Shown piece by piece: positions 27,408 to 35,811 of a stretch of 64,000 bases of DNA. Positions within the stretch are counted from its first letter, which is position 1. Each line of letters begins with the position of its first letter. The notes under the pieces are model-generated. The model saw only the letters and a program-made list of their open reading frames with translations, made no database searches and was not told the DNA's origin. The translations under genes were made by a program, and so were the position numbers. The DNA is taken from assembly GCF_002788215.1 (NCBI RefSeq), contig NZ_CP024845.1, forward strand, positions 1,302,001 to 1,366,000, given 5' to 3'. This stretch comes from Halohasta litchfieldiae (GTDB lineage Archaea > Halobacteriota > Halobacteria > Halobacteriales > Haloferacaceae).

Positions 27408-28343
27408 ATGTCAAGTAAAAAACTAGAGCGGACGACCTCCAGTGAACAGTCCACCGAAACTGGTAGAGGTCATCGTCCGTCAGTCGATCTGTGGCATCGA
27501 ATACGAAAAGCCTGCATCTTCACCCAACTCGATATCGTGGGGATGGGTATCGCCGGAACGCTCGTCACGATGGTGATCCTGTCGCTCGCGCCAACCCCGG
27601 CCCCCATCGTCGTCGGGTTGGTCGCCTACGGCGTCTACGTCGGCGACAGAATCAGCGATGTACGATACGACCCGCAGGCAACGTCTGAGCGGAGTGCGTT
27701 CATTGGGCGACACAGGCGTCTCCTCTCGGTCACGTCAGCTGGAGCATACGGACTCGCAATCGCCCTCTCGACGCTTGGTGGTCCACTCGCGCTCGCGATC
27801 ACCCTCGTCCCAGGTGCGACTTGGATCCTGTATGTAGTGGATCTGTCCGAACGCTCGTTTGTGCCGCTCAAGCGCCTGAAGACCGTCTTTGTGCTCAATT
27901 CCACACTTGTGGCGCTAGCGTGGGCGACAGCGATGGTATTCCTGCCGATTGTGTTTGCCGACGCCGCGATCACGCCCCTCGCCGTCGTCCTCACGGTCTA
28001 CTTCTTCGCCGACATCTTCGTCAACACGGAGATTCCGAACGTCCGTGACATCGAAGATGATGCCCAAAACGACGTCTCAACGTTTCCGACAGTCGTGGGC
28101 GTCCGACGGACGCGACACCTATTGTATATGATCAATATTCTCTCCATTCTCGTGGTCGTCGGGGCGTTTCTCGGCGGGTACCTGCCGATGCTCTTCGCGT
28201 TGATTCTCCTCGCCGGGCGGGTGCTGGCGGTCTTGCTCAATAGTCGTATCGGGCGCAGCGACGACTACCGTCGGCTGGAGTTGCTCGGCGAGATGAACTA
28301 TGTGTTTGTGGCAAGCGTCCTGTTGATCGCCGTCTTCGGCTAA
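27408..28343 (+). CDS. UbiA-family prenyltransferase
   Basis: The 311-residue integral membrane protein has about eight predicted helices. Two Asp-rich motifs of the UbiA superfamily are present: GDRISDVRYDP near residue 75 (D-x3-D-x3-D) and NVRDIEDDAQNDVSTFP near residue 205. These bind the Mg-diphosphate of an isoprenoid donor. In haloarchaea such enzymes make quinones, archaeal lipids or C50 carotenoids; the acceptor cannot be assigned here. I chose ATG 27408 (MSSKKLERTTSSEQ); the frame is open from 27339. It is a single gene, followed after 20 bases by a T-run (28361-28369) that may terminate it. Confidence 0.9.
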   Translation: MSSKKLERTTSSEQSTETGRGHRPSVDLWHRIRKACIFTQLDIVGMGIAGTLVTMVILSLAPTPAPIVVGLVAYGVYVGDRISDVRYDPQATSERSAFIGRHRRLLSVTSAGAYGLAIALSTLGGPLALAITLVPGATWILYVVDLSERSFVPLKRLKTVFVLNSTLVALAWATAMVFLPIVFADAAITPLAVVLTVYFFADIFVNTEIPNVRDIEDDAQNDVSTFPTVVGVRRTRHLLYMINILSILVVVGAFLGGYLPMLFALILLAGRVLAVLLNSRIGRSDDYRRLELLGEMNYVFVASVLLIAVFG

Positions 28344-28427
28344 TTTACCGCTTTCTCTTTTTTTTTAATTGGGTGTGAGAGAACAGCTTTTATCAACATA
28401 AGATTCGTATACATAGAGGTAATTTGG

Positions 28428-28585
28428 GTGACTGTGTCGAATTCAATCCTTCTGCTCCTCTCGTTACTTATTTCGATCGTTCTCGGTTCGGCTTCGGGTA
28501 TCCTGGCGTGGAGGGAGGGGAAGAAGCCAGGGGCGAGAGCACTCGTGCTTCTGTTGGTCGGACAGGTGTTCTGGTCGCTCATGCT
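28428..28585 (+). pseudogene. N-terminal fragment of a 7TM histidine kinase
   Basis: From GTG 28428 the frame reads MTVSNSILLLLSLLISIVLG, then SASGILAWREGKKPGARALV and LLLVGQVFWSLML. This is the start of the N-terminal 7TM region of haloarchaeal sensor kinases, with helix 1 and helix 2 around a W-R-x-x-x-K-P-G-A-R turn. After about 52 codons it is cut by an ISH3-like end at about 28586, so no sensor or kinase domain follows. A histidine-kinase C-terminal piece next to an ISH3 copy occurs at 61723, and the two could be halves of one gene, though that is unproven. Confidence 0.65.
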
Positions 28586-28910
28586 CAGTACTTCACAAAG
28601 CCGCTTAGTTAGAACGTCTGCTTGCTGAAGGTGTGTCTAAAACCAAACAAGCAGACGGTGAGATCCACGAGGACCAGCTTCTTAACTTTCTCGTCAACCG
28701 CCTTGACGAGGAAGTTTCGCTCTCGTTAGCCAATAACGCTGAAATCACTGCTGAAGACATCTATGAGGTCCTCGTCGGCGCTTGCGCCGACGGGACCTCT
28801 GTCTCTACGCTCTGTGCGTCGAGCCAGAACTCACCCGCTGGGAACACGGTCCTCTACCATCTTCGGACGAAGTTCGAGCCGGAACGGCTCGAACGAGTCG
28901 CTAAGAGTGA
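28586..28910 (+). pseudogene. ISH3-family element fragment (5' end)
   Basis: The fragment begins with an end-like sequence (CAGTACTTCACAAAGCCGC, then TTAG) resembling the inverted repeat of the complete ISH3 at 61722. It then encodes about 90 residues of transposase N-terminus: EIHEDQLLNFLVNRLDEEVS, then ITAEDIYEVLVGACADGTSV and SSQNSPAGNTVLYHLRTKFE. These match the ISH3 transposase at 60532-61677 in pattern (about half identical), so it is a different subgroup. It breaks off near ERLERVA. The rest of the element is missing. Confidence 0.7.
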
Positions 28911-28913
28911 CCG

Positions 28914-29138
28914 TATCTTACGTTTTACTTCAATGTTGGGCCAAAATCGACCGAGATGTCCCATGTGGCTGCTGAGTGGTCGTGTCGTGAGATCGTAGAT
29001 CTCAAACCACCCTTCAGCCGAACCGGGCAAATGCTTGACTGCTTTTGAGATACGTGACCGGCAATCGTTCTCAAGCACATCTTCTGTTCCTTCTATGATT
29101 CCGCTACAACGGAAAACGTAGTCACTGCTATTAGTCAT
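28914..29138 (-). pseudogene. Truncated hypothetical protein beside the ISH3 fragment
   Basis: From ATG 29138 the frame encodes MTNSSDYVFRCSGIIEGTED and about 55 further residues (HLPGSAEGWFEIYDLTTRPL among them) before entering the ISH3-like fragment, where coding character is lost. The remaining residues after about 28920 are shadows of the transposase frame. I do not recognise the family. The 3' part was probably removed by the IS insertion and deletion, so the gene is likely dead. Confidence 0.45.
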
Positions 29139-29468
29139 TGGTTTGTTTGATTTTGCTGACTAACGAATGTCAGTTTATGAGCACTCTGGATCTCGTTCTA
29201 CACAATCTATCCATGGATCACACTCAACCACAGAGCGCTCACCACAACCGCGCGATAAAAACAACACAGAACCAACACCCTAACATAATCACATACATGT
29301 TTTCTGTTTATCTACAACCATATTCTTGGTTTTCTTCACTATTATTTCCCAAAGCACTCAAATTTCACGTGCTATAAAAACAATAATCCAACGCTTGCTC
29401 AACTAACCACATTAGAAGCTAATTATCAATCATACAGATGAAGAAACAGTAGACAGCGTATTCATGAA
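29139..29468. other. 330-bp AT-rich gap
   Basis: No frame with protein character, RNA gene or clear repeat was seen. The sequence is AT-rich, with several TATA-like patches near 29255 and 29378, and separates the IS-damaged segment from the next minus-strand gene. Confidence 0.5.
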
Positions 29469-30017
29469 CTAGTCTTTCATGATATCTTTTATTTTCTTAC
29501 AGGCATTCCATCCTTCAACATCATGCAGCTCACAGATTGCTTCAAACGATTCAGATCCAACAATTCGATCATCAATTTCTTTTGCATCGACCTCACCAAT
29601 ATATGCAATTGCACCGAGTACTAGGGCCTCGATGCCTCCGATTTGATTAAATCGTCGACCGTTGGTGTTAGTGACAATATCAACGACACGGCGTTTTTGG
29701 AAAGCAGAGAGATGCAGTGAATCCGCGAGAGCATGACTCAGGTGAACCTTGTCTTGGTGCTCTCGTCGGCCAGTATCATCAGAATTCCATTCGTGTTGGT
29801 GCTTCCAAAGGCGATTCCACTTGTCAGTATCCTTTGCACTCTCCGCATAGAATGTCGTTCGAGCAGTTTCGAACTGAATAAGCCGCTTTTTATTGTCGAC
29901 AATGCGGTCACGCTTCACAGCAAGAGCGGATCGTTGACCATCACCAGATTCAGCGACGACAGGCTGTCCAGAACGCGTAACTCCGACAACGTACTCAGAT
30001 TCAGAACCGTACGACAC
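29469..30017 (-). CDS. Hypothetical protein with cyclin-like C-terminal helices
   Basis: The 182-residue protein has an N-terminal beta-rich third (YVVGVTRSGQPVVAESGDGQ), a middle with Trp and His (DKWNRLWKHQHEWNSDD) and a helical C-terminal half. That half (LSAFQKRRVVDIVTNTNGRR, then FNQIGGIEALVLGAIAYIGE) recalls one cyclin-like repeat of TFB, and the central W-rich pattern recalls proteins annotated in haloarchaea as RNA polymerase epsilon-type. This is a recollection and not tested. The gene is monocistronic with an AT-rich promoter region at 30018-30060. A transcription role is plausible but not shown. Confidence 0.6.
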   Translation of the reverse strand: MSYGSESEYVVGVTRSGQPVVAESGDGQRSALAVKRDRIVDNKKRLIQFETARTTFYAESAKDTDKWNRLWKHQHEWNSDDTGRREHQDKVHLSHALADSLHLSAFQKRRVVDIVTNTNGRRFNQIGGIEALVLGAIAYIGEVDAKEIDDRIVGSESFEAICELHDVEGWNACKKIKDIMKD

Positions 30018-30211
30018 TGGACGACCCCATAAGAAGTCTACTGTGCACGTACTACTTAAATAGACCCGGTTAATACTACGAAATACTACGCTTAGTTCAG
30101 AACTAACGGTTTGTCGTGGTTAGGACGCTTCTTAATTCACGCATTATTAGTGTGGGACTACTCTAACAGCCGTTCAAAGTTAATTAGGTGCCGACAGACC
30201 TCACTCATATT

Positions 30212-30610
30212 TCAACTCAAATCATCGGGATAGAGTACATTTAGGCCGTCAATATACTCGAAATCACGATCCATAGCAACGATATCTGCATCATAATCCA
30301 GAGCGACGGCAGCGATGAGAACATCAACCGCATTAATTTGTTGACCCTGATCGAACAGTTGAGCCCGTATCCGGGCACCCTCCTGAGCTGCACTTCGGTT
30401 GAATCCAATCACACCAATCCAATCGAGTGAGTCATCAATCGCTGCAATCGAGTCTCCCTGCTTGTTGGATCGTTCGGCCCCAGTATAGAGCTCCCACAAT
30501 GCCAAGGTCGGGACCACGTACTCAGCATTTGGTCGCGCCTCCAGAAACGACAGTGCATGATCTCGACCGTGGAGATAGTCGATAAGAAAGCTACTGTCCA
30601 AACAAAGCAT
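30212..30610 (-). CDS. PIN-domain ribonuclease toxin (VapC-like)
   Basis: The 132-residue PIN-domain protein has the acidic metal site: Asp in MLCLDSSFLIDYLHG, Glu in LALWELYTGAE and Asp residues in NAVDVLIAAVALDYDADIVA and MDRDFEYI. VapC toxins are RNases that cut tRNA or rRNA. I chose ATG 30610, which overlaps the upstream antitoxin gene by 20 bases in another frame; the longer frame from 30646 would overlap further and adds residues foreign to the family. The pair is a type II toxin-antitoxin operon, with the antitoxin first. Confidence 0.88.
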   Translation of the reverse strand: MLCLDSSFLIDYLHGRDHALSFLEARPNAEYVVPTLALWELYTGAERSNKQGDSIAAIDDSLDWIGVIGFNRSAAQEGARIRAQLFDQGQQINAVDVLIAAVALDYDADIVAMDRDFEYIDGLNVLYPDDLS

Positions 30611-30962
30611 CTTGTCGCTCCTCAACCCCCTTCTCGAACTCTTCACTTGCCTTCTCTACCTGGGCTTCGAGATCGGTTTCAGCGAATGACCCAAACCCGC
30701 TCTTGAAATCGGGTGTCTCGTCATCTTCGTCGACGATCCACCAGACGACTGAGCGGGCCCCAACGTCCTTTCGCTCGACGGCCTTACGTTCGTGAAGATC
30801 AACGAGTCGCTTTCGAACAGCACTCCGACCAATCGGGAGCTCATCTGCAATCTCAGTTGCAGTCATCACTGGGGCTGACGCTCGCTCAAGAATCCCAAGA
30901 ATATCGGCGTCTGTAACCGATGGTGTGTATCGTCCCCCACCGTCTCGATCTGATCCAGACAT
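30591..30962 (-). CDS. Winged-helix antitoxin of the PIN toxin
   Basis: The 123-residue protein has a winged helix in its N-terminal half (DADILGILERASAPVMTATE, then IADELPIGRSAVRKRLVDLH). An acidic, helical C-terminus (FAETDLEAQVEKASEEFEKG) follows, which would wrap the toxin. This wHTH type of antitoxin replaces VapB in many haloarchaeal PIN modules. It is the promoter-proximal gene and overlaps the toxin gene by 20 bases, which couples their translation. Autorepression is expected for the family but no clear operator was seen. Confidence 0.8.
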   Translation of the reverse strand: MSGSDRDGGGRYTPSVTDADILGILERASAPVMTATEIADELPIGRSAVRKRLVDLHERKAVERKDVGARSVVWWIVDEDDETPDFKSGFGSFAETDLEAQVEKASEEFEKGVEERQDALFGQ

Positions 30963-31189
30963 ACACGGCTATTTTCACTACTCCGTATTAGCTATTACTC
31001 TCGTGAAAACTTGATTTATAAGCCCAAGCTTCACGAAACGAGCGGATCCAGAAGGCCAGATCACATCATCGACCAGTATTTGCACGTTTGTATATTAACG
31101 TGCAAAAATTCGACTCCAGGCCGGGAATTGTCTCTGTTGAGGGCCGATATCAACACCGCTAAGTGCATGATTCTCATGAATAACACGCA

Positions 31190-31795
31190 ATGCGAACCGA
31201 ACGGAACAAAGACAGCTCCTGGAACGTCTGGCTCTCACGGAGCGAATACGAAGTACTGCCTCGGGAAGCCAAGACGTTTGAACAGGAAGTAGCGATCCGG
31301 CTAATGGGTGATTGCGGGCTTCGTGTCCAGGAAGTCCTTGATGTGAAGCCTAAGCACGTCTCCAGAATGAGCGACGGTACGCACTTCGAGCTGAAAGTCG
31401 TCGGTGGAAAGGACACCACCGGTGAGTATACCGGGGGTAAGTACCGCGAGACATGGCTTCCACGGGATGTTGAGGCAACAATCAACCGCTACATTCAGCA
31501 GACTGGGATCGACGACGAGGAACGCTTAGTGCCGAAAGCCAAACGGACCGTCCAGTACTGGGTTGAACAAACAGCCGAGAAAGCAGCCGAAGAAACTGGA
31601 GACGATGACTACCGCCGTATTTCAACCCACGATCTTCGCCGCTGTTGGGCAAATCACCTCCTTGTCGAACAGAACGTCAGCCCGCGGATCGTCATGGCTC
31701 TCGGGGGATGGAGTTCCTATGACGCTATTGAGCCTTATCTCGCCGCTCCAACTGAACAGAACATTATCGAATCAATGAGAACTGCATTACAGTGA
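31190..31795 (+). CDS. Tyrosine recombinase/integrase, catalytic domain only
   Basis: The 201-residue protein has the tyrosine recombinase catalytic set: Arg in GDCGLRVQEV, Lys near LKVVGGKDT, His-x-x-Arg in STHDLRRCWAN, Trp in ALGGWSSYDA and the nucleophile Tyr in IEPYLAAP. It lacks the N-terminal SAM-like arm and core-binding domain of XerC/D, so it is a small integrase of the haloarchaeal provirus and plasmid type. Its 3' end faces that of a related integrase at 37957-38562. Together they enclose about 6.2 kb of plasmid-like genes. No attachment site was identified. Confidence 0.9.
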   Translation: MRTERNKDSSWNVWLSRSEYEVLPREAKTFEQEVAIRLMGDCGLRVQEVLDVKPKHVSRMSDGTHFELKVVGGKDTTGEYTGGKYRETWLPRDVEATINRYIQQTGIDDEERLVPKAKRTVQYWVEQTAEKAAEETGDDDYRRISTHDLRRCWANHLLVEQNVSPRIVMALGGWSSYDAIEPYLAAPTEQNIIESMRTALQ

Positions 31796-32128
31796 CGCAG
31801 GTGTTTAGCCCCATATTATGTGTTTCGCGCGCACGTGAATGATATCCTAAGTCGTAGTATACTCTCAAACCACCCGTATCGTACCGCTGTAAGATGGTCT
31901 GCGTGATATACAGTATATCGCTATATCAATTTTCTAGATCAACTGAGGTTTTCACGCAGAATTAGATCGTCATGTTACACCGAAAGGCACCGCGACCGTG
32001 GGGGAGATCATTGCTACTGACTGGAATGATAATACTAGATAGCCAAGTACGAACCACTGGTAACCGAAAAAATTTGTCTCAGAAGCGACCAGACTTTATT
32101 TCTACCACCGAAAGTGTCGGTTACTCTC
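31796..32128. other. 333-bp gap after the integrase gene
   Basis: No gene is supported here. TATA-like elements occur near 31923 and at 32091-32100 (ACTTTATTTC). The second lies about 30 bases before ATG 32129 and probably serves the next gene. A stretch at 31905-31926 is made of overlapping TATA and AGTATATC motifs and could be a protein-binding or attachment site, but nothing decisive is visible. Confidence 0.5.
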
Positions 32129-33937
32129 ATGCCGAATACGACTCACCCTTGGCTCCCCGAAGATGCTGACGAAACTTTTGATCCACTTGATTATGCGGAT
32201 GTAACACCCTCTCCCGACACTCCATTGGTTGTTACCCCACGTGGAGGTGATCGAGAGGTCGGTCGGAGTTGCTATCAGGTCGACACCCAGCACGGCCGGT
32301 ATCTTGTCGATTGCGGGCTGAATCAGGGCACCGGCGAGAAGTTCCCCGACTTCCGCGGATTACAGCCGCAATCAATCGACGCTGTATTCCTTACCCATGC
32401 CCACGTCGACCACTGCGGTGGGCTGCCAGTCCTCGAAAATCGAAATCTCCTCGCTGATGATGCTCCCATCATTGCTACCCCACCGACGGTCTCGATTGCC
32501 TCACTCATGCTTGAGGACTCATTGAAGATTCATCGCCGCGAAACCGATAACTCACAGGCAATCCAACAGTTTACTAGTCGTGATGTCGCCGAGGTGTGTG
32601 ATCGCTTCCAGACGGTCGACTACGGCGGTGGCCGTATCGAAGGTGTGGCTCCAGTCTCGGATGTCGAACCGGCAATCTTCCAGTTCGGCAACGCAGCTCA
32701 TCTCCTCGGATCTGCATGGGTGATGATCCAGACCAGTGGCTATCGTGTCTGTTTTTCTGGTGACCTCGGTGGCAGAGCCACCCACCTTCCCGACCTGAGT
32801 CCGCCCCCAGAGTCAGATCTCCTCATGTTGGAGTCGACCTACGGCGACACTCACAGCCACCCCTCTCTCAGTGGTGCTCGTACAGACCTCTGGACTGATA
32901 TCGAACGGGCGATCCAAACGCGTGAACCCGTCTTGATTCCCACCTTTGCTATTGGGCGTGCCCAGACGATTCTGTTGATAATCGCTGAACGATTCCATAC
33001 CTTGTCTACTGACCTTCGGGATCGTCTCGAAATTGTTCTCGATGGCATGGCCGTCGAAGGGACTGACATCTATCACCAATACGTCGACGACGAGACCTAT
33101 GTCGACGAGTCGCTGGTCAACCGGGTGACCGAGAGTGGTCAGACGGAACCGTTCTTCCCGGAGTCAATCACTACTCCTGAGACAGACCAAGACCGCCAAG
33201 AGATCCTCTCACGTGCAGTACGTGATGATACCGTCCCAGTTATTATTTCGCCGTCAGGGATGCTAACCGGTGGAAACTCTCCGCGGTATCTGGCTGAGTT
33301 TGCAGCCCGCTTCGGGACTGCTTCGGTCTTCCTAACGGGATATCAGGCTACCAATACCACTGGTCGGACCCTCCAGTCACAGTATCAGGCAGACCAAGAG
33401 ACGATCTCAGCAACCATTGATGCAACACCACTCGGTACTGACTGGCCTGACAGTACTGACGTTCAATGGGTCCCACCCGAGAATGACAACGGTTCGGAAC
33501 TGAAAACTCGGCTTTCATTCCCTGCTGACTGGATCTCGATGGTTGACGGACTCAGCGGCCACGCCGCACAGAGCGGCTTACTCTCATTTGCTCGGACAGT
33601 GGGGCCAGACACAATCGCGCTCATACACGGCCCCGACTACGCCCAGGAACGGCTTGGACCCCACCTTGCTGAGAACGTCACCGGTGTCAAGCAGGTCACT
33701 CGAAGCCGACGGCTGAGTCCTATCGCCGTTGGTGCTGATTCGGATGTCGACACCGCTGCAATCTCACCAGAGGAGATCGACAGCACAGGCTATACCGACC
33801 TCGAAGACCAGATTGACCACCTCTATGACCTGTTGAGCCAGCTCAACGGAGAGGTTGCTGCTGCTCGCAACGAGACAGGGCTCTCTGAAGCAGAGATCCG
33901 GGAGATCGTTCGAGATGAAATTGAAACAGAAGAGTGA
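32129..33937 (+). CDS. Beta-CASP metallo-beta-lactamase-fold nuclease
   Basis: The 602-residue protein carries the MBL nuclease core: THAHVDHCGG (motif 2), GNAAHLLGSA (motif 3) and FSGDLGGR (motif 4). The beta-CASP region has motif A in ESTYGDTHS, motif B in PTFAIGRAQT, GMLTGGNSPRY and the His of motif C in LSGHAAQSG. These enzymes process RNA as endo- or 5' exonucleases (aCPSF and RNase J relatives). It lacks the N-terminal KH domains of aCPSF1. The C-terminus ends in a charged coiled segment. The start at ATG 32129 fits a TATA box at about 32095 and a leaderless transcript. Confidence 0.9.
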   Translation: MPNTTHPWLPEDADETFDPLDYADVTPSPDTPLVVTPRGGDREVGRSCYQVDTQHGRYLVDCGLNQGTGEKFPDFRGLQPQSIDAVFLTHAHVDHCGGLPVLENRNLLADDAPIIATPPTVSIASLMLEDSLKIHRRETDNSQAIQQFTSRDVAEVCDRFQTVDYGGGRIEGVAPVSDVEPAIFQFGNAAHLLGSAWVMIQTSGYRVCFSGDLGGRATHLPDLSPPPESDLLMLESTYGDTHSHPSLSGARTDLWTDIERAIQTREPVLIPTFAIGRAQTILLIIAERFHTLSTDLRDRLEIVLDGMAVEGTDIYHQYVDDETYVDESLVNRVTESGQTEPFFPESITTPETDQDRQEILSRAVRDDTVPVIISPSGMLTGGNSPRYLAEFAARFGTASVFLTGYQATNTTGRTLQSQYQADQETISATIDATPLGTDWPDSTDVQWVPPENDNGSELKTRLSFPADWISMVDGLSGHAAQSGLLSFARTVGPDTIALIHGPDYAQERLGPHLAENVTGVKQVTRSRRLSPIAVGADSDVDTAAISPEEIDSTGYTDLEDQIDHLYDLLSQLNGEVAAARNETGLSEAEIREIVRDEIETEE

Positions 33938-34036
33938 ATCATAGAGTGGTCTCGCAGATTAGTTGAGACATATATTCAGATTCACCGTCGTTTCAATACT
34001 ATCGCCACGTTTCAGACCTATACAGATCCAGTGACC

Positions 34037-34369
34037 CTATTGCTGGGTTCGAAGATAGATACCTAATTCTCGATATACGTCTTCAACAGTAGAGTGAGTC
34101 GCTTTTGCAGGTTGTTGGGTTATCATCCAGTCTTTGAGAGTCAACACAGCCCATGGAGAAATATGCGAGACCTTCGGCAGTCTTCCTTCGTCTATCCTCT
34201 CTTCCGTGAGCTCGATAGCCTGTTCCCGAGCTGTTGTCGTAACAATAGCAGCAATATACTCTTCGCCGTGGAACGGGTGTTGCTTGTTTGAAAGTATTAG
34301 ATAAGGTCGGGTCGAGCTATTTCCGAAGGGGTCATCAGCAATAACAATTGCTCCTTGATTGTACGCCAT
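34037..34369 (-). CDS. MazF/PemK-like endoribonuclease toxin
   Basis: The 110-residue protein begins MAYNQGAIVIADDPFGNSST and has the MazF/PemK fold signature: G-A-I-V at the start, RPYLILSNKQH in strand 2 and YIAAIVTTTAR in strand 3. LTLKDWMI follows in the helix region. MazF toxins cleave mRNA. The start lies 1 base after the antitoxin stop (TAG-G-ATG), so the pair forms an operon with the antitoxin first. The longer frame start at 34387 would overlap the antitoxin and lacks support. Confidence 0.85.
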   Translation of the reverse strand: MAYNQGAIVIADDPFGNSSTRPYLILSNKQHPFHGEEYIAAIVTTTAREQAIELTEERIDEGRLPKVSHISPWAVLTLKDWMITQQPAKATHSTVEDVYRELGIYLRTQQ

Positions 34370-34370
34370 C

Positions 34371-34739
34371 CTATTCGTCCTCAGCACTCAGATCAGGCAA
34401 ATCTTCTTCCCACCCTTCGTTTTCGGCGTACCAATCATCGCCAAAGGATGATGCGGCAGTTTCAACACCAACAAACGAAGCAATCGCAGACCCGAGTCTG
34501 TCATCCTCTGCTGCAGCCCAATACGGTTTTTTGTGTCGAACTAGCCCCGCCTCTTCGAGCCGCTTCAATGTTGGACCAACGCTTCCACGAGGTATCTCGG
34601 TTTGATCTGCTAATTCTGCTGGCGTATATCCAACACTGGGCGTCTCAAGTAGAAACTCCATCAACCGCCTCGCGTTGGTGCCTTCGGACAGGTCAATCCG
34701 GGGGCTACCAGGTGTGTGTTTTTCGAAGTCGACTGGCAT
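34371..34739 (-). CDS. Winged-helix antitoxin of the MazF-like toxin
   Basis: The 122-residue protein has a central MarR-type winged helix (RRLMEFLLETPSVGYTPAEL, then IPRGSVGPTLKRLEEAGLVR) and an acidic C-terminal tail (WYAENEGWEEDLPDLSAEDE), the typical antitoxin layout. It stands directly upstream of a MazF-like toxin in the same operon. As in the PIN module at 30.6 kb, a winged-helix protein replaces the usual MazE or VapB antitoxin. The upstream region has an AT stretch near 34750 that may hold the promoter. Confidence 0.78.
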   Translation of the reverse strand: MPVDFEKHTPGSPRIDLSEGTNARRLMEFLLETPSVGYTPAELADQTEIPRGSVGPTLKRLEEAGLVRHKKPYWAAAEDDRLGSAIASFVGVETAASSFGDDWYAENEGWEEDLPDLSAEDE

Positions 34740-34971
34740 ATACGACTATTGTATTTGAATTGTATTAGCCCTTGTGCCGACTTAGACACCAGGTCGACGC
34801 CCCGCGGAACGCGTGCTACGAGTAGGACAATCACTCTCCATAATAATTTAGCCCTGTCTGCTGGTGACTCAGCGGGCAACTCATCCAATCTTCGCAACTG
34901 CAAAAATCACATATTGTTATACAATTCCGAGTGGGCTCTTCTAAGCCAGCTCACCAAAGACCACGCAAACA

Positions 34972-35014
34972 GTTAAGACAGTTTAGACAATAAATCTATC
35001 TTGTATGTCTAAAC
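34972..35014 (+). promoter_or_regulatory. GTTTAGAC repeats at the ParA start
   Basis: Direct repeats GTTAAGACA (34972-34980) and GTTTAGACA (34981-34989) lie just upstream of parA. The inverted form GTCTAAAC covers the start codon region (35007-35014). The same motif recurs inside the partner gene at 35937-35944 and 36123-36190. Repeats at the edges of a par operon are typical of operators and centromeres bound by the ParB-like partner. The pattern is observed; the role is inferred. Confidence 0.6.
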
Positions 35015-35811
35015 CGTTAAAGATCGCTGTGTCAAATCAAAAAGGAGGCGTTGGAAAAACAACTGTCGCAATCAATGTTGCTGGTGCGCTAGCTGATCGT
35101 GGGAACGACGTTCTGTTTGTAGATCTCGATCCCCAAGGGAACGCCACCGAGAATCTTGGAATGATGGAACGCTACGACGACCCCGAGCCAAATCTGTTTA
35201 CATGCCTCACAGATTCTACCGAACGCGAGCGGGTAAGAGAGATTATCTGTGATCACGACGAGATGGATTTGATTCCATCAAATATCGACATGACTGCTGC
35301 CGAGCCGGAGCTCACACTCAGTCGCCGCAGTGGTGAGCAGCTTGCCCTGCTCTTGGATATGGTTGAGGACGACTACGACGTTATCCTCGTCGACTGTCCG
35401 CCATTCTTGGGAAACCTCATGGACAACGCCCTATTCGCCACTCAAAACGTTCTCATCCCAGCACTCGCGGAGTCGACCTCGAAACGTGCCTTCGAACTCC
35501 TATTCGATCACGTCGACGCCCTAGAGTATGATTACGAGATCGGTATTGAGGATATTGGTGTAGTAATTAACCGGATAGACGTACGGAAGACTCAGGCAAC
35601 CGAGATGATCGAGTGGATCGAAAGTGCGTTTGAGGGCAAGCCGACGTGGAAGGTCCGAGAGCGAGCAGCCATCCAGAAATCCCTAGACTCGGGGCAGTCG
35701 CTTGCCAAGTTCGATCCGGATTGTGATATGGTCAATGTTTTCGACGAGATCGCAGTCGAGATTGAGCGTGTTGCTGAGAGCCAAGTTGCTGATGGGGAGG
35801 CTACAGCATGA
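35005..35811 (+). CDS. parA: ParA-family partition ATPase
   Basis: The 268-residue protein is a deviant Walker ATPase of the ParA/Soj family: KGGVGKTT (Walker A with the signature Lys), VDLDPQGNATENLG (A') and VILVDCPPFLG (Walker B). It starts MSKPLKIAVSNQKGGVGKTT, with no DNA-binding domain before the Walker A, so the partner protein probably regulates transcription. It segregates plasmid DNA along the nucleoid. The next gene overlaps it by 4 bases (ATGA). GTTTAGAC repeats lie around its start. Confidence 0.93.
   Translation: MSKPLKIAVSNQKGGVGKTTVAINVAGALADRGNDVLFVDLDPQGNATENLGMMERYDDPEPNLFTCLTDSTERERVREIICDHDEMDLIPSNIDMTAAEPELTLSRRSGEQLALLLDMVEDDYDVILVDCPPFLGNLMDNALFATQNVLIPALAESTSKRAFELLFDHVDALEYDYEIGIEDIGVVINRIDVRKTQATEMIEWIESAFEGKPTWKVRERAAIQKSLDSGQSLAKFDPDCDMVNVFDEIAVEIERVAESQVADGEATA

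Noticed and set aside
26896-27414. 172-codon minus-strand frame before the UbiA gene
   Set aside because: It needs a TTG start, overlaps the UbiA start, has no domain that I recognise and runs through the 20-nt inverted repeat.
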